Source: Clostridia bacterium
Lineage (GTDB): Bacteria; Bacillota; Clostridia; Oscillospirales; CAG-272
Length of the DNA: 41,107 nucleotides
Direction of reading: 5' to 3'
NCBI GenBank assembly: GCA_017463865.1
Contig: JAFTOI010000014.1
Span: 1-41,107, forward strand
Shown here: positions 30,645 to 37,779 of the stretch, in pieces
Layout: each line of letters begins with the position of its first letter
Position numbering within the stretch: position 1 is the stretch's first letter
The notes under the pieces: model-generated
The model's input: only the letters and a program-made list of their open reading frames with translations
What the model was told of the DNA's origin: nothing
Database searches by the model: none
Made by a program: the position numbers and the translations under genes

Positions 30645-31699
30645 TGGCCATGATGAAGATCACCCGCGACGCTCTGCCGGCACTCTATGCCCGCATCGCC
30701 GCTGAGCAGAGTCTGATCCTGCCCGTCAAGACGGCCGGCCAGACCAACTTCGGCCTCTGGAACGAGACCGCCGACGTCGACCTGTACGCCCTCAAGACCG
30801 TCAAGTCGGCAAAGGACGCCTTCTTCCCCCAGAGCGAGACCCTCTACACCTGTACCACCGAGGATAAGAAGATCACCATCACCCCCGAGAAGCTGACCGA
30901 CGAGCAGTTCGTCGTCTTCGGCATCAAGGCCTGCGACGTGCAGGGCATCAAGGTGCTGGATAAGGTCTTCCTCTCCGCTCCCGTTGATTCCTTCTACGCT
31001 GCCCGCCGCGCCCACGGCACCATCGTTGCCATGGCCTGCTCGGCACCCAGCGAGTCCTGCTTCTGCCATGCCTTCGGCATTGATCCCACCGAGCCCGCTG
31101 ACGCTGACGTCGTCATCTGGCCGGTTGGCGACACCCTCTGCTGGAAGGCCATGACCGAGAAGGGCGAAGCCCTGACCGCGCTCGCCGGCGACCTCCTCAC
31201 CGCGGCTGACGCTGCCGATGAGACCGCGCTCGAGAACGCGAAGGCCTTCACCAAGTCTGTCATGCAGAAGCTCCCCTATGCCAACCTCACCCTCGAGGGC
31301 TGGGGCGCCGACAAGACCGACGAGAAGTTCAACTCTCCCGTCTGGGACGACCTGTACAAGGGCTGCCTTGCCTGCGGCACCTGCACCTTCGTCTGCCCCA
31401 CCTGCCAGTGCTACGACATCAAGGACTACAACACCGGTAAGGGCGTCCAGCGCTATCGCTGCTGGGACAGCTGCATGTACTCCGACTTCACCATGATGGC
31501 GCACGGCAACAACCGTAATTCTCAGATGCAGCGCTTCCGTCAGCGCTTCATGCATAAGCTGGTCTACTTCCCGACCAACAACGATGGCATGTTCTCCTGC
31601 GTCGGCTGCGGCCGCTGCGTCGACAAGTGCCCGGCGTCGCTGAACATCGTCAAGGTCATCCGTGCCTTCCAGAAAGCTGAAAAGGGGGAAACGAAATGA
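30644..31699 (+). CDS. flxB: FlxB-like iron-sulfur protein (hydrogenase beta / sulfite reductase A type)
   Basis: A 351-residue protein similar to subunit A of anaerobic sulfite reductase and to the HydB subunit of sulfhydrogenase. Two [4Fe-4S] sites: Cys241, 244, 247, 251 (CLACGTCTFVCP) followed by CQCYD, and Cys319, 322, 325, 329 (CVGCGRCVDKCP). IKACDVQGI near residue 94 and SESCFC near 137 are shared with the family. It occurs in Flx sets immediately before FlxA, as here. Start ATG 30644 shares a base with the flxC stop; the stop overlaps flxA by 4 nt. Confidence 0.88.
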   Translation: MAMMKITRDALPALYARIAAEQSLILPVKTAGQTNFGLWNETADVDLYALKTVKSAKDAFFPQSETLYTCTTEDKKITITPEKLTDEQFVVFGIKACDVQGIKVLDKVFLSAPVDSFYAARRAHGTIVAMACSAPSESCFCHAFGIDPTEPADADVVIWPVGDTLCWKAMTEKGEALTALAGDLLTAADAADETALENAKAFTKSVMQKLPYANLTLEGWGADKTDEKFNSPVWDDLYKGCLACGTCTFVCPTCQCYDIKDYNTGKGVQRYRCWDSCMYSDFTMMAHGNNRNSQMQRFRQRFMHKLVYFPTNNDGMFSCVGCGRCVDKCPASLNIVKVIRAFQKAEKGETK

Positions 31700-32556
31700 G
31701 CGAATGCACCTGCCACTGCCATGACAATTACACCCTTGACACCCTGATCCCCATGGTGGGCGTCATCACCGACATCCGCGATGAGACCCCCGATGTCAAG
31801 ACCTTCCGCGTCAACGCGCCCGAGGGCGGCAAGCTCTTCGAGCACATGCCCGGTCAGTGCGCCATGCTCTGCGCGCCGGGTGTGAGCGAGGCGATGTTCT
31901 CTATCACCTCCTCTCCGACGAATAAGGAATACCAGGAATTCAGCATCAAGAAGTGCGGCGAGCTGACCGACTACCTGCACAGCCTGCAGGTCGGCGATCA
32001 GATCACCGTCCGCGGCCCCTACGGCAACCACTTCCCGGTCGAGACCGAGCTGAAGGGCAAGAATCTGCTCTTCATCGCCGGCGGTATCGGCCTGGCTCCT
32101 CTCCGTTCGGTCATCAACTATGTCCTCGACAACCGCGCCGATTATGGCCGCGTCGACATCCTCTACGGCTCCCGCTCGGCTGACGATCTCGTTCAGCGCA
32201 AGGAGATCGAGGAGGTCTGGTCGAAGACCGAGGGCGTCAACGTCCACCTGACCATCGACCGCGAGCAGGAGGGCTGGGACGGCCACGTCGGCTTCGTTCC
32301 CGCTTACCTCAAGGAGCTGAACTTCCAGAATGACTGCATCGCTCTGCTGTGCGGTCCTCCGATCATGATCAAGTTCTGTCTCGCAGCCCTCAAGGAGATG
32401 GGCTTCTCGACCGAGCAGGTCTACACCACCCTCGAGCTGCGCATGAAGTGCGGCGTGGGTAAGTGCGGCCGCTGCAACATCGGTTCCAAGTACGTCTGCA
32501 AGGACGGCCCCGTCTTCCGCTTTGACGAGGTCGACGAGCTGCCGCCCGAGTATTGA
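31696..32556 (+). CDS. flxA: FlxA-like FAD/NAD(P)-binding oxidoreductase
   Basis: A 286-residue NADH-oxidising flavoprotein of the ferredoxin reductase/PyrK/sulfhydrogenase-gamma type. The FAD domain has AMFSITSSP (67-75). The nucleotide site has IAGGIGLAPLRSVI (127-140) and LLCGPPIMI (217-225). A C-terminal [2Fe-2S] loop uses Cys252, 257, 260 and 268 (CGVGKCGRC..VC). A Cys/His-rich tip ECTCHCHD (residues 3-10) is not typical. It would bring NADH electrons into FlxBC, FlxD and HdrA. Last gene of the overlapping hdr-flx set; an 88-bp gap follows. Confidence 0.92.
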   Translation: MSECTCHCHDNYTLDTLIPMVGVITDIRDETPDVKTFRVNAPEGGKLFEHMPGQCAMLCAPGVSEAMFSITSSPTNKEYQEFSIKKCGELTDYLHSLQVGDQITVRGPYGNHFPVETELKGKNLLFIAGGIGLAPLRSVINYVLDNRADYGRVDILYGSRSADDLVQRKEIEEVWSKTEGVNVHLTIDREQEGWDGHVGFVPAYLKELNFQNDCIALLCGPPIMIKFCLAALKEMGFSTEQVYTTLELRMKCGVGKCGRCNIGSKYVCKDGPVFRFDEVDELPPEY

Positions 32557-32593
32557 TCGCGGCGAATCTGTCCCGTATACATGATTTTGTGCC

Positions 32594-32613
32594 CCCGCCG
32601 CCCGCGCGGCGGG
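32594..32613 (+). other. Intercistronic hairpin between flxA and frdB
   Basis: Perfect 8-bp GC stem CCCGCCGC / GCGGCGGG with a 4-nt loop in the only sizeable gap of the hdr-flx-frd run. There is no U tract, so it is not a terminator. It could set relative expression by protecting one half of the mRNA. Confidence 0.5.
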
Positions 32614-32644
32614 ACGGCAACGATTGAATAAGGAGTACCATCTA

Positions 32645-33319
32645 ATGGAATCAATGGTGAATATCTACCTGTACGGCAAAAAGTACAGCGTACCCGCCGA
32701 CCTGACCATCATGACTGCGATGGAATACGCCGGCTATACCCTCAAGCGCGGATGCGGCTGCCGCCACGGCTTCTGCGGCGCATGTGCCACCATCTACCGC
32801 ATCAAGGGCAAGAATGAGCTCAAGACCTGCCTCGCCTGCCAGACCCAGGTCGAGGAGGGCATGTACATCGCGACCATCCCCTTCTATCCCACCGACAAGC
32901 GCATCTACGACATCAACGACATCAAGCCCACCGAGCAGATCATGATGGAGCTCTACCCCGAGATCTATTCCTGCATCGGCTGCAACGCCTGCACCAAGGC
33001 CTGCCCGCAGGGCATCAATGTCATGCAGTACATCGCCTACGCACAGCGCGGCGACTTCAAGGCCTGCGCTGACGAGTCCTTCGACTGCGTCGGCTGCGGC
33101 TGCTGCGCGACCCGCTGCCCCGCCGGCATCTCGCATCCCATGGTGGGCGAGCTGGCCCGCCGCCTCAACGGCAAGTACCTCGCACCCGAGACCGAGCACC
33201 TGCGTGAGCGTGTCGAGGAGATCCGTCACGGTGCATACGACGCCCTCATCGAGCAGATCATGGGCAAGCCGATCACCGAGATGAAAGAGCTCTACAACAC
33301 CCGCGAGATCGAGAAATAA
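32645..33319 (+). CDS. frdB: Soluble fumarate reductase/succinate dehydrogenase iron-sulfur subunit
   Basis: A 224-residue partner of the flavoprotein downstream. The N-terminal plant-type [2Fe-2S] domain uses Cys39, 44, 47 and 62 (CGCRHGFCGAC). Two [4Fe-4S] sites follow: Cys110, 113, 116, 120 (CIGCNACTKACP) and Cys148, 151, 154, 158 (CVGCGCCATRCP). The standard SdhB [3Fe-4S] and quinone-site pattern is absent. So is the C-terminal CCG domain found in methanogen TfrB (thiol:fumarate reductase), but a separate HdrB with CCG domains is encoded in the same run. Start 32645 has AGGAG 9 nt upstream. No membrane anchor gene is present. Confidence 0.9.
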   Translation: MESMVNIYLYGKKYSVPADLTIMTAMEYAGYTLKRGCGCRHGFCGACATIYRIKGKNELKTCLACQTQVEEGMYIATIPFYPTDKRIYDINDIKPTEQIMMELYPEIYSCIGCNACTKACPQGINVMQYIAYAQRGDFKACADESFDCVGCGCCATRCPAGISHPMVGELARRLNGKYLAPETEHLRERVEEIRHGAYDALIEQIMGKPITEMKELYNTREIEK

Positions 33320-33331
33320 GGAGGGAAAACA

Positions 33332-34936
33332 ATGCTTACACCTGAAATGCTTGAATCTATCAAAAAGGTAGAGGCTACCCGCGCCGCGCGCATGGGCGTT
33401 GAGCCCCGCCGCATGACGGCTGACGAGAAGGACGCCCTCCTCAAGGAGTTCCACCCCGACTATCGTGCCGCAGGCTTTGCTGAGATCCAGGTCGGCCCCA
33501 ACAAGGGCGAGAAGGCTCCGCTTGAGCTGAGCAACCTGATCCACTCCAACTCCCGCCTCTACGGCAAGAACATCGACCTCGACAAGGTCGAGTACGACGT
33601 TGACGTCCTCGTCATCGGTGCCGGCGGCGCAGGCTGCTCGGCTGCCATCGAGGCACATGAGGCCGGCGCGAATGTGATGATCGTCACCAAGCTCCGTATC
33701 GGTGACGCCAATACCATGATGGCTGAGGGCGGTATCCAGGCTGCCGACAAGCCCAACGACTCGCCTGTCCAGCACTACATCGACGCCTTCGGCGGCGGCC
33801 ACTTCGCCGCTCGTCCCGAGCTGCTCCGCCGCCTTGTCATGGAGGCGCCCGACGCCATCAACTGGCTCGGCGACCTCGGTGTTATGTTCGACAAGCAGAC
33901 CGACGGCACCATGGTCACCACCCACGGCGGCGGTACCTCCCGCAAGCGTATGCACGCCTGCAAGGACTACACCGGTGCTGAGATCATGCGTACCCTCCGC
34001 GATGAGGTCATCAACCGTCAGATCCCCGTGGTCGAGTTCACCTCGGCTGTCGAGCTGATCAAGGACTCCAATGGCCGCGTCGCAGGTGCCGTTCTCCAGA
34101 ACATGGAGACCGATGATTACCTCGTCGCTCGTGCAAAGACTGTCGTTATCGCCACCGGCGGTGCGGGCCGCCTGCACTACCAGGGCTTCCCGACCTCCAA
34201 CCACTACGGCGCTACCGCTGACGGTCTGGTCATGGGCTACCGCGCAGGCGCACCCCTGCTCTATCAGGACACCATCCAGTACCACCCGACCGGTGCTGCT
34301 TTCCCGTCCCAGATCTTCGGTGCACTGGTCACCGAGAAGGTCCGTTCGATCGGCGCAATGCTGGTCAACGTCGACGGTGAGGCCTTCATGCACCCGCTGG
34401 AGACCCGCGACGTGTCGGCTGCATCCATCATCCGTGAGTGCACCGCACGCGGCAAGGGCGTTCCGACGCCCGGCGGCGGCATGGGCATCTGGCTCGACAC
34501 GCCCATGATCGAGATGCTCCACGGCGAGGGCACCATCGAGAAGAGAATCCCCGCGATGATGCGTATGTACATGAACTACGGCATCGACATGCGCACCACG
34601 CCTATCCTGATCTACCCGACCCTGCACTACCAGAACGGTGGTCTGGAGATCGGCGGCGAGGGCTTCACCAAGGCCATCGACAACCTGCTGGTTGCCGGTG
34701 AGGCTGTCGGTGGTATCCACGGCCGCAACCGTCTGATGGGCAACTCGCTGCTCGACATCATCGTCTTCGGTCGTCAGGCCGGTAAGGCAGCTGCTGCCCG
34801 TGCCAAGGAAGTTGAGCTGGGCAAGATGACCCTGTCTCACATTGACGATTACGCCAAGATGCTCTCCGACGCCGGCATCGACACCGGCGATGTCTCGCCG
34901 CTGCTCCTGCCCAGATACGCCCGTCACGAGAGATAA
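33332..34936 (+). CDS. frdA: Fumarate reductase flavoprotein subunit
   Basis: A 534-residue catalytic subunit reducing fumarate to succinate. The FAD motif VIGAGGAGCSAAIEA begins only near residue 94; the first 88 residues are an N-terminal extension not present in ordinary FrdA. Active-site elements are all seen: YHPTG, VTEKVRS, TLHYQNGG and HGRNRLMGNS. In the segment that carries the covalent FAD-His in membrane FrdA, the sequence is DANTMMAEGG with Asn127 in the His position, so FAD is probably bound non-covalently, as in L-aspartate oxidase. Aspartate oxidase itself is unlikely, since frdB is adjacent and no nadA or nadC is near. GGAGGG precedes the ATG. Confidence 0.92.
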   Translation: MLTPEMLESIKKVEATRAARMGVEPRRMTADEKDALLKEFHPDYRAAGFAEIQVGPNKGEKAPLELSNLIHSNSRLYGKNIDLDKVEYDVDVLVIGAGGAGCSAAIEAHEAGANVMIVTKLRIGDANTMMAEGGIQAADKPNDSPVQHYIDAFGGGHFAARPELLRRLVMEAPDAINWLGDLGVMFDKQTDGTMVTTHGGGTSRKRMHACKDYTGAEIMRTLRDEVINRQIPVVEFTSAVELIKDSNGRVAGAVLQNMETDDYLVARAKTVVIATGGAGRLHYQGFPTSNHYGATADGLVMGYRAGAPLLYQDTIQYHPTGAAFPSQIFGALVTEKVRSIGAMLVNVDGEAFMHPLETRDVSAASIIRECTARGKGVPTPGGGMGIWLDTPMIEMLHGEGTIEKRIPAMMRMYMNYGIDMRTTPILIYPTLHYQNGGLEIGGEGFTKAIDNLLVAGEAVGGIHGRNRLMGNSLLDIIVFGRQAGKAAAARAKEVELGKMTLSHIDDYAKMLSDAGIDTGDVSPLLLPRYARHER

Positions 34937-34954
34937 GAGAGGGACGGATAGACA

Positions 34955-36268
34955 ATGGAGTTTATTGCAAACCTGATCAATCCCGGTTCGGCAGCCGTTG
35001 TGCTGATGGGTGCGTTTTTCATCACCTTCCTCGGCTACTGTCTGGGCAGAATTTCGATCAAGGGCGTTTCCCTCGGAACGGCAGGCGTCTTCCTGATGGC
35101 ACTGCTGTTCGGCTACCTTTTCACGATCCCCGGCCTGCAGAACATTCCGGTTCTCGCTAAGTTCTATATCGCAGATGCGTCTGCATCTGCGATAGACTCG
35201 TACGGCTTTATCGGAGACATCGGTCTTGTGCTTTTCGTGACCTCGGTCGGCTCGATCGCGGGCCCGAACTTCTTCCGCGATCTGAAGAAGAACGCAAAGA
35301 CCTATCTCCCCATGGGCGTGATCATCATCGTGATCGGTTCGCTTGCGGCAGCCGCATTCGCAGCCATCCCCGGCATCGGCTCGGCTTTCGCGAGTGGTGT
35401 CCTCTCGGGCGCACTCACCTCGACCCCTGCTTTCTCCGCTGCAAAGGAGATCGCGGGTGACCAGGCGGCAATGGTTTCGCTCGGTCAGGCAATCACCTAT
35501 CCCTTCGGCGTCGTAGGCGTCGTTCTCTTCGTGCAGATCATGCCCAAGCTTCTCAAGGCAGACATGGCAAAGGAAAGAGCGCTCATTGCCGTTTCCTCCA
35601 AGCCCAAGGCCCAAAAGGCCGTTGATGCCGAGGCTGCCGCAGATGCCTGCGATATGCCCGCAGAAGAAACCGACACCAAGAAGCGCTTTGATATCGACGG
35701 CTTCGGCCTCGCTGCGTTCGGCATTGCTGTGGTGCTCGGTATTCTGCTCGGCTCGATCAAGATCCCGCTCACCGGCGCGGGCTATGACGGCTCCTGCTTC
35801 TCGCTGGGTATGACCGGCGGTCCGCTGATCATGGCGCTCATTCTGGCGCACTTCGGCCATATCGGTCCGCTCAACATGAGAATCAACACGAACCTGCTCA
35901 AGATCTTCCGTGAGTTCGGTCTGGTCCTCTTCCTGCTCGGCGCAGGTGTTGAGGGCGGCGTTCAGCTCGTCGAACAGATCCAGAACTCGCAGTACGGCCT
36001 CATGATCGTTCTTTACGGTTTCGTGGCAGGTGTGATCATTACCATCATTCCCATGGTGGTCGGTTACATCTTTGCGCGAAAGATCTGCAAGCTTCCCCTG
36101 CTCAACACCCTTGGTTCGATCACCGGCGGCATGACTTCGACGCCCGCACTCGGTACCCTGATCTCGGTTGCCGAGACCGACGATGTTGCAGGCGCCTATG
36201 CATCGACCTATCCGATCGCACTTGTGCTGATCGTGTTCGCTTGCCAGATCATTGGTATTGTAATTTAA
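34955..36268 (+). CDS. AspT/YidE-type (AAE family) carrier
   Basis: A 437-residue integral membrane protein with about 10 to 11 hydrophobic helices in two related halves. Each half carries the family motif: LSGALTSTPAF (150-160) and ITGGMTSTPALG near 395-408. The AAE family includes the aspartate:alanine exchanger AspT and succinate carriers. Typical members have TrkA_C (RCK) domains between the halves; here only a hydrophilic loop of about 35 residues (205-240) is left. Position between fumarate reductase and fumarase suggests exchange of succinate for malate, fumarate or aspartate. The ribosome binding site is AGAGAGG, weaker than elsewhere in the operon. Confidence 0.85.
   Translation: MEFIANLINPGSAAVVLMGAFFITFLGYCLGRISIKGVSLGTAGVFLMALLFGYLFTIPGLQNIPVLAKFYIADASASAIDSYGFIGDIGLVLFVTSVGSIAGPNFFRDLKKNAKTYLPMGVIIIVIGSLAAAAFAAIPGIGSAFASGVLSGALTSTPAFSAAKEIAGDQAAMVSLGQAITYPFGVVGVVLFVQIMPKLLKADMAKERALIAVSSKPKAQKAVDAEAAADACDMPAEETDTKKRFDIDGFGLAAFGIAVVLGILLGSIKIPLTGAGYDGSCFSLGMTGGPLIMALILAHFGHIGPLNMRINTNLLKIFREFGLVLFLLGAGVEGGVQLVEQIQNSQYGLMIVLYGFVAGVIITIIPMVVGYIFARKICKLPLLNTLGSITGGMTSTPALGTLISVAETDDVAGAYASTYPIALVLIVFACQIIGIVI
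35167..35194 (+). other. Perfect 12-bp inverted repeat inside the carrier gene
   Basis: TATCGCAGATGC / GCATCTGCGATA with a GTCT loop, inside the codons for residues 71-80 of the carrier (YIADASASAI). It is a strong mRNA hairpin in coding sequence. Confidence 0.8.
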
Positions 36269-36292
36269 TTTAATTTTAGGAGGAATGTCACA

Positions 36293-37135
36293 ATGCGTGA
36301 GATTCAAACCCAGCAGATCATCGATGTGATCGAAAAGCTTTGCATCGATGCCAACAACCATCTGCCTGAGGATGTCAAGTGCGCCATCAAGAACTGCCGC
36401 GCCTGCGAGGACGGCCAGATCGCCTGCGGCGTGCTCGACAACATCATCGAGAACTTCGAGATCGCAGACAACGAGAATCTGCCCATCTGCCAGGACACCG
36501 GCATGGCATGCGTGTTCCTTGAGATCGGCCAGGATGTGCACATCGTCGGCGGCGACCTGACCGAAGCCATCAACGAGGGCGTGCGCCGCGGCTACAAGAA
36601 CGGCTACCTGCGCAAGTCTGTCGTGGCTGACCCGGTTCGCCGCGGCAACACCGGCGACAACACCCCTGCCATGATCTACACCGAGATTGTTCCCGGTGAC
36701 AAGATCAAGATCACCCTTGGTCCGAAGGGCTTCGGCAGCGAGAACATGAGCGCTGTCCGTATGTTCAAGCCCTCCGCTGGTCTGCAGGGCATCAAGGACT
36801 TCATCATCGAGACGGTCGAGGCTGCCGGCCCCAACCCCTGCCCGCCCATCGTCATCGGCGTCGGCATCGGCGGCACCTTCGACAAGGCTGCCCTGCTTGC
36901 CAAGAAGGCCATCATGCGTCCCCTCGACACCTCCAACCCCGATCCGTACTACGCTGACCTCGAGAAGGAAATGCTCGAGAAGGTCAACCAGCTCGGCATC
37001 GGCCCCCAGGGCTTCGGCGGCAAGACCACCGCTATCGGCCTGAACATTGAGGTTCTGCCCACCCACATCGCAGGTATGCCGTGCGCAATCAACATCAACT
37101 GCCACGTTACCCGCCACAAGACGGAGGTAATCTAA
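36293..37135 (+). CDS. fumA: Class I fumarate hydratase, alpha subunit
   Basis: A 280-residue oxygen-sensitive [4Fe-4S] hydratase subunit interconverting malate and fumarate with the beta subunit. Cluster ligands are Cys66 (CQDTGMA), Cys183 (NPCPPIVIG) and Cys270 (CHVTRH at the C-terminus). GSENMSAVRMFKPSAG is typical of the family. Two-subunit enzymes of this type also include L-tartrate dehydratase; fumarase is preferred because fumarate reductase is encoded in the same run. AGGAGG lies upstream. The last codons hold the ribosome binding site of the beta gene. Confidence 0.92.
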   Translation: MREIQTQQIIDVIEKLCIDANNHLPEDVKCAIKNCRACEDGQIACGVLDNIIENFEIADNENLPICQDTGMACVFLEIGQDVHIVGGDLTEAINEGVRRGYKNGYLRKSVVADPVRRGNTGDNTPAMIYTEIVPGDKIKITLGPKGFGSENMSAVRMFKPSAGLQGIKDFIIETVEAAGPNPCPPIVIGVGIGGTFDKAALLAKKAIMRPLDTSNPDPYYADLEKEMLEKVNQLGIGPQGFGGKTTAIGLNIEVLPTHIAGMPCAININCHVTRHKTEVI

Positions 37136-37136
37136 C

Positions 37137-37697
37137 ATGGAAAAGAAGAGAGTAACCCTCCCCCTCACCGAGGAGCTTGCGAAGACCCTGAAGGCCGGCG
37201 ACGAAGTTCTGCTGACCGGTACCATCTACACCTCGCGCGACGCTGGTCACAAGCGCATGTGCGAGGCTCTCGCCCGCGGCGAGAAGCTGCCCTTCAACCC
37301 CGAGAATGCGACCATCTACTACGTTGGCCCGACCCCTGCTAAGCCGGGTCAGGTCATCGGTTCGGCAGGCCCCACCACCTCCGGCCGTATGGACGCATAC
37401 GCACCGACCATGATGAGTGTCGGCGCTCGCGGTATGATCGGTAAGGGCGCACGCCTCCCCGAGGTCGTTGACGCCATGAAGAAGTACAGCGGCGTTTACT
37501 TTGGTGCCATTGGCGGTGCAGGCGCACTGCTCGCTCGCTGCATCAAGAAGTGCGAGCTGGTCGCCTACGAGGATCTGGGCGCCGAGGCGCTGCGCGAGCT
37601 GTACGTTGAGGATATGCCGCTGGTTGTCATCATCGACAGCGAGGGCAACAACCTCTACGAGCTTGGCCGTCAGGATTATCTGGCATCCAAGAAGTAA
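37137..37697 (+). CDS. fumB: Class I fumarate hydratase, beta subunit
   Basis: A 186-residue partner of the alpha subunit, equivalent to the C-terminal domain of single-chain class I fumarases. Motifs are TGTIYTSRDAGHKR near residue 28, SAGPTTSGRMD, and MIGKGAR. It starts one base after the alpha stop with GGAGGT at 37123-37128. Last gene of the operon and followed by a clear terminator. The symbol is used for beta subunit and does not imply orthology to the E. coli FumB isozyme. Confidence 0.92.
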   Translation: MEKKRVTLPLTEELAKTLKAGDEVLLTGTIYTSRDAGHKRMCEALARGEKLPFNPENATIYYVGPTPAKPGQVIGSAGPTTSGRMDAYAPTMMSVGARGMIGKGARLPEVVDAMKKYSGVYFGAIGGAGALLARCIKKCELVAYEDLGAEALRELYVEDMPLVVIIDSEGNNLYELGRQDYLASKK

Positions 37698-37703
37698 AAA
37701 AAG

Positions 37704-37730
37704 AAAGGGAGCTGCAAAGCTCCCTTTTCT
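37704..37730 (+). terminator. Terminator of the hdr-flx-frd-fum operon
   Basis: Perfect 10-bp stem AAAGGGAGCT / AGCTCCCTTT with a GCAA loop, followed by TCTGTTGT. It begins 6 bp after the fumarase beta stop codon. Confidence 0.9.
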
Positions 37731-37738
37731 GTTGTGAA

Positions 37739-37771
37739 AACCGCCTCCGCACGCAAGTGCGGGGGCGGTTT
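37739..37771 (-). terminator. Terminator of the PASTA receptor gene, probably bidirectional
   Basis: A 14-bp stem AACCGCCTCCGCAC / GTGCGGGGGCGGTT with a GCAA loop, 9 bp beyond the receptor stop codon. On the minus strand it ends in TTTTCAC. It lies between convergent genes and can also back up the operon terminator. Confidence 0.85.
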
Positions 37772-37779
37772 GTACGTAT

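Noticed and set aside
33332-34936. L-aspartate oxidase (NadB)
   Set aside because: The flavoprotein family is shared and the FAD-His is missing in both, but frdB lies immediately upstream, no nadA or nadC is near, and fumarase genes follow.
32651-37225. Very long open frame (1524 codons) on the minus strand opposite frdB-frdA-carrier-fumA
   Set aside because: It is a frame shadow of GC-rich genes with strong codon bias. The plus-strand proteins carry all the family motifs, and the antisense product has no recognisable domain or ribosome binding site.
36293-37697. L-tartrate dehydratase (TtdAB)
   Set aside because: The subunit layout is the same and sequence alone does not exclude it. The neighbouring fumarate reductase and dehydrogenase make fumarase more likely.
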